A stretch of DNA of 64,000 nt from Mesoflavibacter sp. (GTDB taxonomy: Bacteria > Pseudomonadota > Alphaproteobacteria > UBA8366 > Aestuariispiraceae), in assembly GCA_017792345.1 (NCBI GenBank), contig CP051228.1:4432148-4496147 (forward strand), written 5' to 3'. A program made the position numbers and the translations under genes. Shown here piece after piece: positions 45,785 to 54,441 of this stretch (the stretch's first letter is position 1; each line of letters begins with the position of its first letter). The notes beneath the pieces are model-generated. The model did not search any database. It saw only the letters and a program-made list of their open reading frames with translations, and was not told where the DNA came from.

Positions 45785-46564
45785 CTATAACGTGCCGGGG
45801 AACCCTCCCCCATCAATCAAAAGGTTCTGGCCGGTGATGAAACCGGACTGGGCGCTGCACAGAAACGCGCAGGCGTGTCCGAATTCATCCGGGTCGCCGA
45901 CACGGCCGGCCGGGTTGGCCTCGCCGATTCGTTTCAACGCCTCATCCTCACCGATCCCATCGCGGCTGGCCCGCGCCGCGACCGTACCGCGCAGACGGTC
46001 GGTGTTGAATGGGCCCGGCAGCAACCCGTTGATCGTCACATTGTGGCGCACCGTCTCCCGCGCGATTCCGGCGACGAAGCCGGTCAGACCGGCCCGCGCT
46101 CCGTTCGACAGTCCAAGGATGGAGATCGGCGCCTTCACGGCGGAAGACGTGACGTTCACGATGCGGCCGAACTTGCGCGACATCATGCCGTCGACGGTTT
46201 CTTTGATCAGGAAAATCGCGGTCAACATGTTCGCGTCGACCGCCTTGATCCAATCGTCGCGATTCCAGTCGCGGAAATTGCCCGGCGGCGGGCCGCCGGC
46301 ATTGTTGATCAGGATGTCCGGCTCCGGACAGGCGGCCAGCAGCGCCGCGCGTCCCTCGTCCGTCGTCACGTCGATGGCAACAGGTGTGACCGAAACGCCG
46401 GTCTCCGTCCGGATTTCGTCCGCCGTCCGCTCCAGCGCATCGGCGCTGCGGGCGTTGATGACCAGATCCACGCCTTCGCGCGCCAAAGCCATGGCGCAGG
46501 CCTTCCCCAACCCTTTCGACGATGCGCAGACGATCGCCTTCCGGCCCTTCAATCCGAGATCCAT
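45785..46564 (-). CDS. SDR family oxidoreductase lacking the YxxxK pair
   Basis: A 259-residue Rossmann-fold protein similar to 3-oxoacyl-ACP reductases. N-terminal cofactor region is KAIVCASSKGLGKACAMALAREG; NNAGGPPPG and the IVNVTSSAVKAP segment follow. Where Tyr-x-x-x-Lys is expected the sequence reads LGLSNGARAGLTG, so both catalytic residues appear substituted. A conserved SDR subgroup with this feature is known (BKR-like), so this is not a mutation private to this genome. It is 17 nt downstream of hda on the same strand. The reaction, if any, is unknown. Confidence 0.85.
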   Translation of the reverse strand: MDLGLKGRKAIVCASSKGLGKACAMALAREGVDLVINARSADALERTADEIRTETGVSVTPVAIDVTTDEGRAALLAACPEPDILINNAGGPPPGNFRDWNRDDWIKAVDANMLTAIFLIKETVDGMMSRKFGRIVNVTSSAVKAPISILGLSNGARAGLTGFVAGIARETVRHNVTINGLLPGPFNTDRLRGTVAARASRDGIGEDEALKRIGEANPAGRVGDPDEFGHACAFLCSAQSGFITGQNLLIDGGGFPGTL

Positions 46565-46581
46565 GCCATCCTCCCTGTTGT

Positions 46582-47280
46582 CTAGCTCTGTTCGTTTTCG
46601 TCAAGAAAACCCAAATTGGCGAGCGCCGGGCGCACCATCTGCGCCGACGGTTTGCGTTTCGACGCGAGGCTGAGACGGTCGATTTCCCCGACCAGCGCCC
46701 GCGCGGCATCGAAAGTCCGCGGCATCCAGGTCAGTAGCGACCGGACGACCTGCGGCGCGATCTGAATGCCGCGATCGTCGAATTGCTTCACCAGCACCGC
46801 CTGCAGAATGTCGTCATCCGGCGCGCCGAGTTCCAGCAACGGCACGGCCGCAAGCCGGGAACGCATATCCGCCGTGCCAAATGTCCACCGCGCAGGCGGC
46901 TCCCGCACGGCGATGAGGAGATGCCCGCGCCGCTCGCGCATCATGTTTACTAGGTGAAAAAGACAATCCGGCTCGACGCATTGGTCGGCGTCATCGACGG
47001 CGACCGCTTTCGCATCTTGAATCCGGTCCGCCAGATCGGCCACACGGATATCCGGACCATTCAGCCATACCGCCCGCGCCGTGGTCGACCAGACGGCCAT
47101 AAGATGGGACTTTCCACTGGCGGACGGACCGCGCAGCACCGCGATGGCGTCCTTCCATTCCGGATAGCGGTCGATCCAGGCGACAGCGGCCTCGTTGCAG
47201 GCGGCGATCAAGAAATCTTCACGCCCATTGGCCGACCGAAGAGGCAGATCGAATGGTATCTGCGATGGCTGGCCAATCAT
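46582..47280 (-). CDS. hda: DnaA-related protein Hda (HdaA)
   Basis: A 232-residue AAA+ protein homologous to the ATPase domain of DnaA, without its DNA-binding domain. It would stimulate DnaA-ATP hydrolysis after replication starts. Seen: N-terminal clamp-binding-like IPFDLPLR, Walker A GPSASGKSHL, Walker B AVAVDDADQ, and sensor regions LLIAVREPPARW and DMRSRL. Its ATG overlaps the stop of the DUF2066 gene by 4 nt, a gene pairing common in alphaproteobacteria. Confidence 0.9.
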   Translation of the reverse strand: MIGQPSQIPFDLPLRSANGREDFLIAACNEAAVAWIDRYPEWKDAIAVLRGPSASGKSHLMAVWSTTARAVWLNGPDIRVADLADRIQDAKAVAVDDADQCVEPDCLFHLVNMMRERRGHLLIAVREPPARWTFGTADMRSRLAAVPLLELGAPDDDILQAVLVKQFDDRGIQIAPQVVRSLLTWMPRTFDAARALVGEIDRLSLASKRKPSAQMVRPALANLGFLDENEQS

Positions 47281-48461
47281 CGTCGCGTCAGGGTCCAGGT
47301 CTCCCCATCCGCTCCCGGCGTCAGGGCGAGCGCGACCCGCGCGAAGGCGCGGCTCAGCCGCTCGGTGTCACCGATATAGTCAATCTCGAGGACCGCATGG
47401 GACGTCGCCAGTTCCGACAGGCGCCAAGATTTGATCGGCGCGACTTCTGCCAAAGAGGCACGAATCTTAAGCCAATCCTCAAGCCCGTTCAGACCGACAT
47501 GCGCCATCATTTTGGTCGCGGCCTGATCGAAGCGCAGGATATTCTCACCCTTCCATCGGGCTTCCATCGCTTCCAGCGTCAAGGCGGCCGCCGCATAAAG
47601 CTGCGCCCCGCGCGTTGCCGGGTCGATTTCGCCTGATTGGCCTTTGCGGGCCTGCTCGTCCGCCAGCAAGACCGCCGCCCGCTCGGTCAAACTCTCTTCC
47701 GGGAAGCGCAATAGGTCCGGCTGGGTCGGCCAACCGGCGCCGAATGTCGCAAGTTCCACAAGGATTCCGCCCTCCGCAGCAAAGGTCGCGATCGGGATCG
47801 CCACCGCACCCGCGCGATAGCGCCCGGCAATGGCGTTGATCCCCGTCGCGTCGACACTGACGGCGCGCTTCGCGTCGATCGCGCCGATGTCACCCAGATC
47901 GCCCAGCGGGACGGTGAAGGGCACGACGGTGCCCTTCTCTTCAAGGCGCCACCAGGCATCCAGCCAGGGATTGGTGTCTGACCACAATTGATCGCCGTTC
48001 TCATCCCGGAAAATCGGCAGGATCACGGCAAGCGGGCTGGGATTCGCCAAATAGGCAGTGCCGCTGCGCTGAAGGTAGCGGTTCACCTCGTCCGGCTGAA
48101 AGCGGACCGTTAGCTCTGCGATGTAGCGCCCGCCGCCGAATTTCTCCGACGTGAAGGACATATCGCGAATCAGGAACTCCAACCGTTCGTCGTCCGGTGT
48201 CGGCGGCGCCTCGCCCGCGAGGGTCAATCGGGTCATCATCTCCTGGAAAGCCGCGCGTTTGGCCTTCGCGACGCCTTCCTGCTTCGCTTGGACCTCATTG
48301 GATGCGGTTTCGTCGACGGCGATGTCCGACACGGCGTAAAGATCTTGCGCCGCGGCGGTTTGCGGCGGGACAACGCCGTAAAATGCCGCGACAAGGACCG
48401 CGAGAAGCCCGATACTGCAGGCTTTCAGGGACGGAAATGAGGGTTGGGGCCGTTCGGCCAT
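47277..48461 (-). CDS. DUF2066 domain exported protein
   Basis: A 394-residue protein with an N-terminal signal peptide (ACSIGLLAVLVAAFYGVVPPQTAAAQ). The DUF2066 region starts at DLYAVSDIAVDETASNEVQAKQEGVAKAKRAAFQEMM and includes GGRYIAELTVRFQPDEVNRYL and ILPIFRDENGDQLWSDTNPWLDAW. The family is periplasmic or envelope-located and of unknown function. It forms an overlapping pair with hda and diverges from purM over about 60 nt. Confidence 0.88.
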   Translation of the reverse strand: MAERPQPSFPSLKACSIGLLAVLVAAFYGVVPPQTAAAQDLYAVSDIAVDETASNEVQAKQEGVAKAKRAAFQEMMTRLTLAGEAPPTPDDERLEFLIRDMSFTSEKFGGGRYIAELTVRFQPDEVNRYLQRSGTAYLANPSPLAVILPIFRDENGDQLWSDTNPWLDAWWRLEEKGTVVPFTVPLGDLGDIGAIDAKRAVSVDATGINAIAGRYRAGAVAIPIATFAAEGGILVELATFGAGWPTQPDLLRFPEESLTERAAVLLADEQARKGQSGEIDPATRGAQLYAAAALTLEAMEARWKGENILRFDQAATKMMAHVGLNGLEDWLKIRASLAEVAPIKSWRLSELATSHAVLEIDYIGDTERLSRAFARVALALTPGADGETWTLTRR

Positions 48462-48523
48462 TGCAAATGGCTCCCTTTTGGATAATGTCCCGCCCGTTAT
48501 AGCCGCCGAGACAGGAGGGCGCC

Positions 48524-49591
48524 ATATCTCAGGACATTAAAAGAAACGGTCTTACCTATGCCGATGCTGGCGTCGATATCGATGCCGGTAACCGACTGGT
48601 CGACCGTATCAAGCCGCTGGCCAAAGCAACCGCGCGCGCCGGTTCGGACGCCGGCCTGGGCGGCTTCGGCGCCTTGTTCGATCTCAAGGGCGCCGGCTTC
48701 AAGGACCCGCTTCTGGTTTCCGGCACCGACGGTGTCGGGACCAAGCTGAAGATCGCGATCGACAGCGGCATCCACAACACGGTCGGCATCGACCTTGTTG
48801 CTATGTGCGTTAACGATCTGATCGTTCAAGGGGCGGAGCCGCTTTTCTTCCTCGATTACTTCGGCTGCGGCAAACTGTCGGTCGATGTCGGTGAGCAGGT
48901 CGTGGCAGGCATCGCAGAGGGCTGCAAACAGGCCGGATGCGCCCTGATCGGCGGGGAAACCGCCGAAATGCCGGGCATGTATCCGGATGGCGAATATGAT
49001 CTGGCGGGTTTCGCGGTCGGCGCGGTGGAGCGCGACGACGTGATTACCGGCGAGAAGGTCGCGGAAGGCGACGTTCTGATCGGTATCGCGTCCAGCGGCG
49101 TGCATTCCAACGGGTTCAGCCTGGTCCGCAAGATCATGACCCTGGACGCGTTGACCTATGCTTCGCCTTGTCCGTGGGACAGCGGGACGACGATGGGCGA
49201 GGCGCTGCTGGAGCCGACGCGTATTTACATCCGTTCCTCCCTGGCGGCAATCAAGGCGGCTGAAGGCGGCGTCCACGGCATCGTCCATGTGACGGGCGGC
49301 GGCTTCTTCGAAAACATCCCGCGCATTCTGCCCTCGGATATGGGGGTCAGCGTCGATGTGAACGCCTGGAAGCGTCTACCGGTCTTCGACTGGATCGCCG
49401 AGGCGGGCGGCGTGCAGCCGCATGAGATGTTCCGGACCTTTAACTGCGGTATCGGTCTGATTCTTTCCGTTGCCGCCGACAAGGCCGATCTGGTTCTGTC
49501 GACCCTGGCGGATCAGGGCGAAACCGCCTGTGTCATCGGCACGGTCGCACCGCGCGATCTCGTCGGACGTCCTGTCGCCCTGAACATCTAG
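48524..49591 (+). CDS. purM: Phosphoribosylformylglycinamidine cyclo-ligase, probable ATA start
   Basis: A 355-residue AIR synthetase of purine synthesis. The conserved family N-terminus ([23 protein letters not shown]), the glycine-rich [11 protein letters not shown], and [36 protein letters not shown] and [11 protein letters not shown] are all intact. The frame has no ATG, GTG or TTG between the upstream stop at 48500 and 48674, and 48674 lies inside the conserved domain. A perfect AGGAGG (48513-48518) sits 5 nt before ATA at 48524, which gives a normal-length protein. I therefore use ATA as the start. It is followed 13 nt later by purN. Confidence 0.93.
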   Translation: MSQDIKRNGLTYADAGVDIDAGNRLVDRIKPLAKATARAGSDAGLGGFGALFDLKGAGFKDPLLVSGTDGVGTKLKIAIDSGIHNTVGIDLVAMCVNDLIVQGAEPLFFLDYFGCGKLSVDVGEQVVAGIAEGCKQAGCALIGGETAEMPGMYPDGEYDLAGFAVGAVERDDVITGEKVAEGDVLIGIASSGVHSNGFSLVRKIMTLDALTYASPCPWDSGTTMGEALLEPTRIYIRSSLAAIKAAEGGVHGIVHVTGGGFFENIPRILPSDMGVSVDVNAWKRLPVFDWIAEAGGVQPHEMFRTFNCGIGLILSVAADKADLVLSTLADQGETACVIGTVAPRDLVGRPVALNI

Positions 49592-49604
49592 ATCAGCGAC
49601 TGCT

Positions 49605-50264
49605 ATGACGAATGCGGATCAACGGCCCTGTGTCGCCGTTTTGGCGTCGGGGGGCGGAACCAACCTACAGGCGCTGATCGATGCGGCGCAGGACCCTGCC
49701 TTTCCCGCCAGGATCGGCTTGGTCCTGACAAACATGCCGGGGGCGTATTGTCTGGATCGCGCCAAGGCGGCGGGCATTCCGGGCGCCGTCGTAGATCACC
49801 GGGATTATGCCGACCGCCCCACCTTCGAGGCGGCGGTTGACCTGACCCTGCGGGATTACGGGGCGGAATTCGTCTGTCTGGCCGGGTTCATGCGCATTCT
49901 GACCGAAGGTTTCGTGCGCGCATGGCATGACCGAATGCTGAACATCCACCCGTCGCTGCTGCCCAAATACAAAGGGCTTCATACGCATCGCCGCGCCCTG
50001 GAGGCCGGGGACGACGTTCATGGCTGTACCGTGCACCTCGTACGCCCGGAACTGGATGACGGCCCGCTGATCCTTCAGGCGGAAGTCCCCGTTTTACCCG
50101 GCGACACGGAAGAAACGCTGCAACAGCGGGTCTTGAGCCGCGAGCATGTGATCTTCCCGCAGGCCCTGGCGCTTGTGACGGCCGGGCGGGTGGAAGTCAG
50201 CGGATCGGAAACGCGGATCGACGGAGAGCCTGGACCGCTTCGGCTGTCCTGGGCCGGAGAGTGA
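49605..50264 (+). CDS. purN: Phosphoribosylglycinamide formyltransferase 1
   Basis: A 219-residue enzyme using 10-formyl-tetrahydrofolate to formylate GAR in purine synthesis. Visible: phosphate-binding VAVLASGGGTNLQALID, the folate/catalytic region YGAEFVCLAGFMRILTEGFV, the signature MLNIHPSLLPKYKGLHTH with the catalytic Asn and His, and GCTVHLVRPELDDGPLI with the catalytic Asp. It is downstream of purM in an evident operon. Normal length and no defect. Confidence 0.97.
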   Translation: MTNADQRPCVAVLASGGGTNLQALIDAAQDPAFPARIGLVLTNMPGAYCLDRAKAAGIPGAVVDHRDYADRPTFEAAVDLTLRDYGAEFVCLAGFMRILTEGFVRAWHDRMLNIHPSLLPKYKGLHTHRRALEAGDDVHGCTVHLVRPELDDGPLILQAEVPVLPGDTEETLQQRVLSREHVIFPQALALVTAGRVEVSGSETRIDGEPGPLRLSWAGE

Positions 50265-50370
50265 CCGAATACATGGAATCTTGAGCGCCGCGCGGGTTTG
50301 AGTAAACTGTGCGGCGATAGCAGCTAACCGCCGGATCGATATGCCGGCACTTGGGGGAAAGGGTTAAACA

Positions 50371-50505
50371 ATGGACGATATGGAATTCAGCAAAGCGCCG
50401 CGCGCCAACCTGGACGCTTGGGATGGCCTCAAGAAGACGATCACCTGGTCTAGCATCGCTATTATCATCGTGCTGGCGATCATGGCCGCGACGCTGACCG
50501 GCTGA
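50371..50505 (+). CDS. aa3-type cytochrome c oxidase subunit IV, small
   Basis: A 44-residue, single-helix membrane protein. A short charged N-terminus with LDAWDGLKKTITW is followed by a transmembrane helix (SIAIIIVLAIMAATLTG). It fits the alphaproteobacterial COX4_pro_2 family of tiny subunits of the aa3 oxidase. GGGGGAAAGGG lies about 7 nt before the ATG. It is separated from any cytochrome oxidase operon in this window, as is usual for this gene. A hairpin terminator follows. Confidence 0.8.
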   Translation: MDDMEFSKAPRANLDAWDGLKKTITWSSIAIIIVLAIMAATLTG

Positions 50506-50530
50506 TCTTGGATAAGAATTTCGGACACGA

Positions 50531-50560
50531 AAAAAGGCGCCGTCACCGGCGCCTTTCTCG
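50531..50560. terminator. Bidirectional terminator between the small oxidase gene and ndk
   Basis: A 7-bp GGCGCCG/CGGCGCC stem with a TCAC loop (50536-50553) is flanked by AAAAA on the left and TTT on the right. On the minus strand the hairpin is followed by six Ts, ending ndk; on the plus strand it ends the small subunit transcript less strongly. Confidence 0.8.
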
Positions 50561-50585
50561 TATCCGCGTAACGGAAACGTCCGGC

Positions 50586-51008
50586 TTAGCCGACGATTTC
50601 CTTGCCCGCGAAGAAGTAGGCGATCTCAATCGCCGCGTTTTCCGGCGAGTCCGACCCGTGCGCCGAGTTGGCTTCGACCGATTCGCCGTACATCTTGCGG
50701 ATCGTGCCTTCGTCGGCATTGGCCGGATTGGTCGCGCCCATCACTTCACGATTCTTCAGGATGGCATTTTCGCCTTCCAGAACCTGAACGACGACCGGAC
50801 CGGAGGTCATGAACTTGACCAGATCCGGGAAGAACGAGCGTTCCTTGTGGACGCCGTAGAAGGTTTCGGCCTGTTCCTGGGTCATGCGGATGCGCTTCTG
50901 CGCGACGATGCGCAGGCCGGCGTCTTCCAGCATGGCGTTGATTTTGCCGGTCAGGTTGCGACGGGTCGCATCCGGCTTAATGATCGAAAACGTGCGTTCC
51001 AGAGCCAT
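50586..51008 (-). CDS. ndk: Nucleoside diphosphate kinase
   Basis: A 140-residue NDPK that balances NTP pools by a phospho-His intermediate. The N-terminus [22 protein letters not shown], the loop [19 protein letters not shown]-like [23 protein letters not shown] and the active-site His in [22 protein letters not shown] are all typical. Normal length. It diverges from the ABC-F gene across 216 nt in which I recognise nothing. Confidence 0.98.
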   Translation of the reverse strand: MALERTFSIIKPDATRRNLTGKINAMLEDAGLRIVAQKRIRMTQEQAETFYGVHKERSFFPDLVKFMTSGPVVVQVLEGENAILKNREVMGATNPANADEGTIRKMYGESVEANSAHGSDSPENAAIEIAYFFAGKEIVG

Positions 51009-51224
51009 GATATCTCTTCGCCCCTCTTGGTCGGGCCGCCGGTTGCGGTCCCTTGTTGTGCCCTAAACTGTTCAAAGCCGCCGGCCGCCGCCTCTCGGGC
51101 AGCCAGTCGCGGCGCGCGCGCCTTATAGACGGATGCCCCTTGGCCTTCAAGCCCGGCGTCCCGGCCACACCGCGCCGCCGAGCGAGATTTGCAACGGGTT
51201 CGGAAAGTGCTAATCCGGCGCACC

Positions 51225-53108
51225 ATGTTGAGAATAGACGATGTCACCTACCGCGTCGGCGGACGCACGCTGCTGGACGGCGCCTCGGCGACTGTGCCCG
51301 ACGGCCATCGCGTCGGCCTGGTCGGCCCCAACGGCGCAGGCAAAACCACGCTGCTGCGCCTGATAGCCGGCGAGATCGCGGCGGATTCGGGTGAAATCGC
51401 GACGGGCAACCGTGATCGCATCGGAACCGTGGCCCAGGAAGCCCCGGACGGCACCATAACGCCGCTGCAGACCGTCCTGACATCGGATCCGGAACTGGCG
51501 GCCCTACGCGACGCCGCGGCCAGCGATGAAGCGCGCGACGACATCGGGGAAATCCATGCGCGCCTGATCGATCTGGACGGCCACAGAGCCGAATCCCGCG
51601 CGGCACGCATCCTCGACGGGCTGGGCTTCGACGACGTGGCGCAGAACCGACCGCTGGCGACATTCTCCGGCGGTTGGAAGATGCGGGTCTCCCTGGCCTG
51701 CGCCCTGTTCCGGGAACCGGAAATCCTGCTGCTGGACGAACCGACAAACCATCTGGATCTGGAGGCGGCGCTGTGGCTGGAAAGCTATCTGTCACGCTAT
51801 CCCCGCACCCTGATCATCGTCAGTCATGACCGCGGCTTCCTGAACCGCATTCCGACGGCAATTCTGCATCTCGATGCCGGTCGGCTGAATTTTTATACCG
51901 GCGGCTATGACCGGTTCGAGCGGACCCGTGCGGAGAAACAGGCGCGGCAGACGGCGCTCTATGCCAAACAGCAGGAGCAGCGCCGCCATATTCAGGCCTT
52001 TGTCGACCGTTTCCGCTACAAGGCGTCCAAGGCCCGGCAGGCCCAGTCCCGGCTGAAAATGCTGGAACGGATGGAACCGATCGCCAGCGTAACGGAAGAC
52101 CACACCGTCAGTTTCCAATTGCCGAAGCCGGATATCCTGCCGCCCCCGATCATTACCCTGGAAGACGTCTCGGCCGGATACGATCCGGAGAACCCTGTGT
52201 TGCGCCGCCTGAACCTGCGCATCGACATGGACGACCGAATTGCATTGCTGGGGGCAAACGGGAACGGCAAGACGACCCTGCTGCGCCTGCTGTCGGACCG
52301 CCTGAAAGCGCTGAACGGCGCGATGCGACGCTCGTCCAAGCTGGAGGTCGGGTACTTTGCCCAGAACCAGATGGAGGAACTGTCCGCGAACCGCAGTCCG
52401 GTCGAGGAACTTCAGGCCCTGGAGCCGATGGCGGTCGAAGAGAAGCTGCGCAGCCATCTGGGCCGTTTCGGTTTCCCGCAAGGCAAGGCCGACACCAAGA
52501 TCAGCAGCCTGTCCGGCGGCGAGAAGGCGCGGCTGGCGCTTGCCGTGATTTGCCGGCGACGACCGCAATTGCTGCTTCTGGACGAGCCGACGAACCATCT
52601 GGACATCGACGCGCGCCAGGCGCTGATCCAGGCTCTGGCGGAATATGAAGGCGCGGTGATTGTCGTAAGCCACGACATGCACCTGGTCGAAGCCACCGCT
52701 GACCGGCTGATTCTGGTCGAGGGCGGCACCATTGCGCCCTTCGACGGCGACGTGTCGGACTATCGCAAGCGCCTGTTGGAACAGCGCCGCGCGACGGTCG
52801 GCGACGCCTCTCCCAGGTCGAAACCAATCGATGACAAGAAGCCCGACCGCCGCAGCCGCGCCGAAGCCCGGGCCAAACTGGCCCCCCTGCGCAAGGCTGC
52901 GGAGGCATTGGAGGCGCAGTTGGAAAAGCTGGCCGCCGAACGGGCCCGCATCGATGTGAAACTGGCCGATCCCGCCCTGTATGACGGGGATGGCGCCGGC
53001 GTCGCCGATCTGACCAAGGCCGCGGCCGACCTGGACCGCGCCATCGCCCGAACTGAAGATGCCTGGCTGCAGGCCCAAGACGCGCTGGAGCGGGCGGAAC
53101 AGGTTTAA
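51225..53108 (+). CDS. ABC-F family ATPase (Uup/YheS-like)
   Basis: A 627-residue soluble protein with two ABC ATPase modules and no membrane part. First module: Walker A GLVGPNGAGKTTLLRLI, signature TFSGGWKMRVSLA, Walker B ILLLDEPTNHLDL. The arm/linker follows (RTRAEKQARQTALYAKQQEQRRHIQAFVDRFR). Second module: ALLGANGNGKTTLLRLL, SLSGGEKARLALA and LLLLDEPTNHLDI. The C-terminus has a charged coiled-coil (ARAKLAPLRKAAEALEAQLEK) like Uup. ABC-F proteins act on ribosomes to relieve stalling or on DNA repair in the case of Uup. ATG at 51225 is chosen over 12 upstream codons. Confidence 0.92.
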   Translation: MLRIDDVTYRVGGRTLLDGASATVPDGHRVGLVGPNGAGKTTLLRLIAGEIAADSGEIATGNRDRIGTVAQEAPDGTITPLQTVLTSDPELAALRDAAASDEARDDIGEIHARLIDLDGHRAESRAARILDGLGFDDVAQNRPLATFSGGWKMRVSLACALFREPEILLLDEPTNHLDLEAALWLESYLSRYPRTLIIVSHDRGFLNRIPTAILHLDAGRLNFYTGGYDRFERTRAEKQARQTALYAKQQEQRRHIQAFVDRFRYKASKARQAQSRLKMLERMEPIASVTEDHTVSFQLPKPDILPPPIITLEDVSAGYDPENPVLRRLNLRIDMDDRIALLGANGNGKTTLLRLLSDRLKALNGAMRRSSKLEVGYFAQNQMEELSANRSPVEELQALEPMAVEEKLRSHLGRFGFPQGKADTKISSLSGGEKARLALAVICRRRPQLLLLDEPTNHLDIDARQALIQALAEYEGAVIVVSHDMHLVEATADRLILVEGGTIAPFDGDVSDYRKRLLEQRRATVGDASPRSKPIDDKKPDRRSRAEARAKLAPLRKAAEALEAQLEKLAAERARIDVKLADPALYDGDGAGVADLTKAAADLDRAIARTEDAWLQAQDALERAEQV

Positions 53109-53114
53109 CAGAAC

Positions 53115-53233
53115 CCCTCACCCCCACCCTATCCCGGAGGGAGAGGGAGTACTTCAGTAAGGGGCCTCTCCCAGAGGGAGAGGGAGCTTTATATGAGAGA
53201 CCCCTCTCCCTCTGGGAGAGGGTTGGGTGAGGG
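53115..53233. repeat. Extragenic palindromic repeat element
   Basis: The interval between the ABC-F stop and the CoA transferase start is built from CCCTC/GGGAG-type repeats. A perfect 20-bp inverted repeat has arms at 53165-53184 and 53202-53221 with a 17-nt loop. An outer pair CCCTCACCC (53115-53123) and GGGTGAGGG (53225-53233) encloses it, and a third related GGGAGAGGG copy lies at about 53140-53150. It would form a stable hairpin in RNA and resembles REP/BIME-like extragenic elements. Confidence 0.75.
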
Positions 53234-53261
53234 CCGAGCGGTAGCGAGGAGTGAGAGACAT

Positions 53262-54407
53262 ATGAAAGCCCTGGACGGACTTATGGTCGTTGCCATCGAG
53301 CAGGCCGTCGCTGCGCCTTATTGCTCCTCCCGCTTGGCCGACGCCGGGGCACGGGTCATCAAGGTCGAACGGCCGGAAGGCGATTTCGCCCGGCGGTACG
53401 ACAAGCTGGCCAAGGGCGAGAGCGCCTATTTCGTTTGGCTGAACCGGGGTAAGGAATCCGCCGCCCTGGACATCAAGAACCCGGCCGACAAGGCGCTCTT
53501 GGACGCGATGATCGCGAAGGCGGACATCGTCATCCAGAATCTCGCCCCCGGCGCGGCGGCCCGGGCCGGATTTGGATCGGCGGCTCTGCGTGCGGAGCGT
53601 CCGGAACTGATCTGTGTCGATATTTCCGGCTACGGCCAAACCGGCCCCTATCGCGACATGAAGGCCTACGACCTGCTGGTCCAGGCGGAAACCGGATTGT
53701 GCTCCGTTACCGGCACGCCGGACAGTCCGGGCCGCGTCGGCGTGTCGGTTTGCGACATTGCCTGTGGCATGTATGCCTATCAGGCGATCCTGGAGGCCCT
53801 GATCCTGCGCGGCCGGACCGGTGAGGGCCGGACAATCGAGGTCTCATTGTTCGGCGGCATGGCCGATTGGATGACCGTCCCCTTCCTGCAGCATGTCTAT
53901 GGCGGCGTGACGCCGGGCCGGGTCGGTCTGAACCATCCGACCATTGCGCCATATGGCGCCTATCCCTGCGGCGACGGCATCCCCATCCTCTTTTCGATCC
54001 AGAACGAGCGGGAATGGCAGCGCCTTTGTGGGGAGGTTCTGGGCAACGCGGCACTCGCCACGGATCCCCGTTTCGCGGACAACGATTCCCGTGTCGAGAA
54101 CCGCGCCGCGCTGAATGCAGAAATCGGCGCGGTCTTCACCGCCGCCCCCGCCGCCGAAATCGCGAAGCGCCTGAATGCCGCCGCCATCGCCTATGGCATG
54201 TTGAACGACATGGCGGGGCTGGCGGCGCATCCGCAATTGCGGAAATACCCGGTGACCATTCCGAACGGCGATACAGTCGACCTGATCGCCCCCCCCGCCT
54301 ACTGGCAGGGTCAGGGCGAAAGCTTCGCCCGCGTTCCGGGCATCGGGGAAAACACGGACGCGCTGTTGGCCGAGTTCAAACTGGCGACCCGCAACTCAAG
54401 GGTGTAG
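53262..54407 (+). CDS. CaiB/BaiF family CoA transferase
   Basis: A 381-residue class III CoA transferase that moves CoA between carboxylic acids. Family segments: LDGLMVVAIEQAVAAPYCSSRLADAGARVIKVERPEGDFAR at the N-terminus, FVWLNRGKESAALDIKNP, DIVIQNLAPGAA, SGYGQTGPYRDMKAYDLLVQAETGL with the catalytic Asp in AYD, and VSVCDIACGMYAYQAIL. The ATG at 53262 has GAGGAG upstream; the open frame extends left into the repeat element. The substrates are unknown, since no pathway genes are adjacent. Confidence 0.92.
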   Translation: MKALDGLMVVAIEQAVAAPYCSSRLADAGARVIKVERPEGDFARRYDKLAKGESAYFVWLNRGKESAALDIKNPADKALLDAMIAKADIVIQNLAPGAAARAGFGSAALRAERPELICVDISGYGQTGPYRDMKAYDLLVQAETGLCSVTGTPDSPGRVGVSVCDIACGMYAYQAILEALILRGRTGEGRTIEVSLFGGMADWMTVPFLQHVYGGVTPGRVGLNHPTIAPYGAYPCGDGIPILFSIQNEREWQRLCGEVLGNAALATDPRFADNDSRVENRAALNAEIGAVFTAAPAAEIAKRLNAAAIAYGMLNDMAGLAAHPQLRKYPVTIPNGDTVDLIAPPAYWQGQGESFARVPGIGENTDALLAEFKLATRNSRV

Positions 54408-54441
54408 ATTAGTCAAATCAGGCTAAGAATGGTGAACCTTG

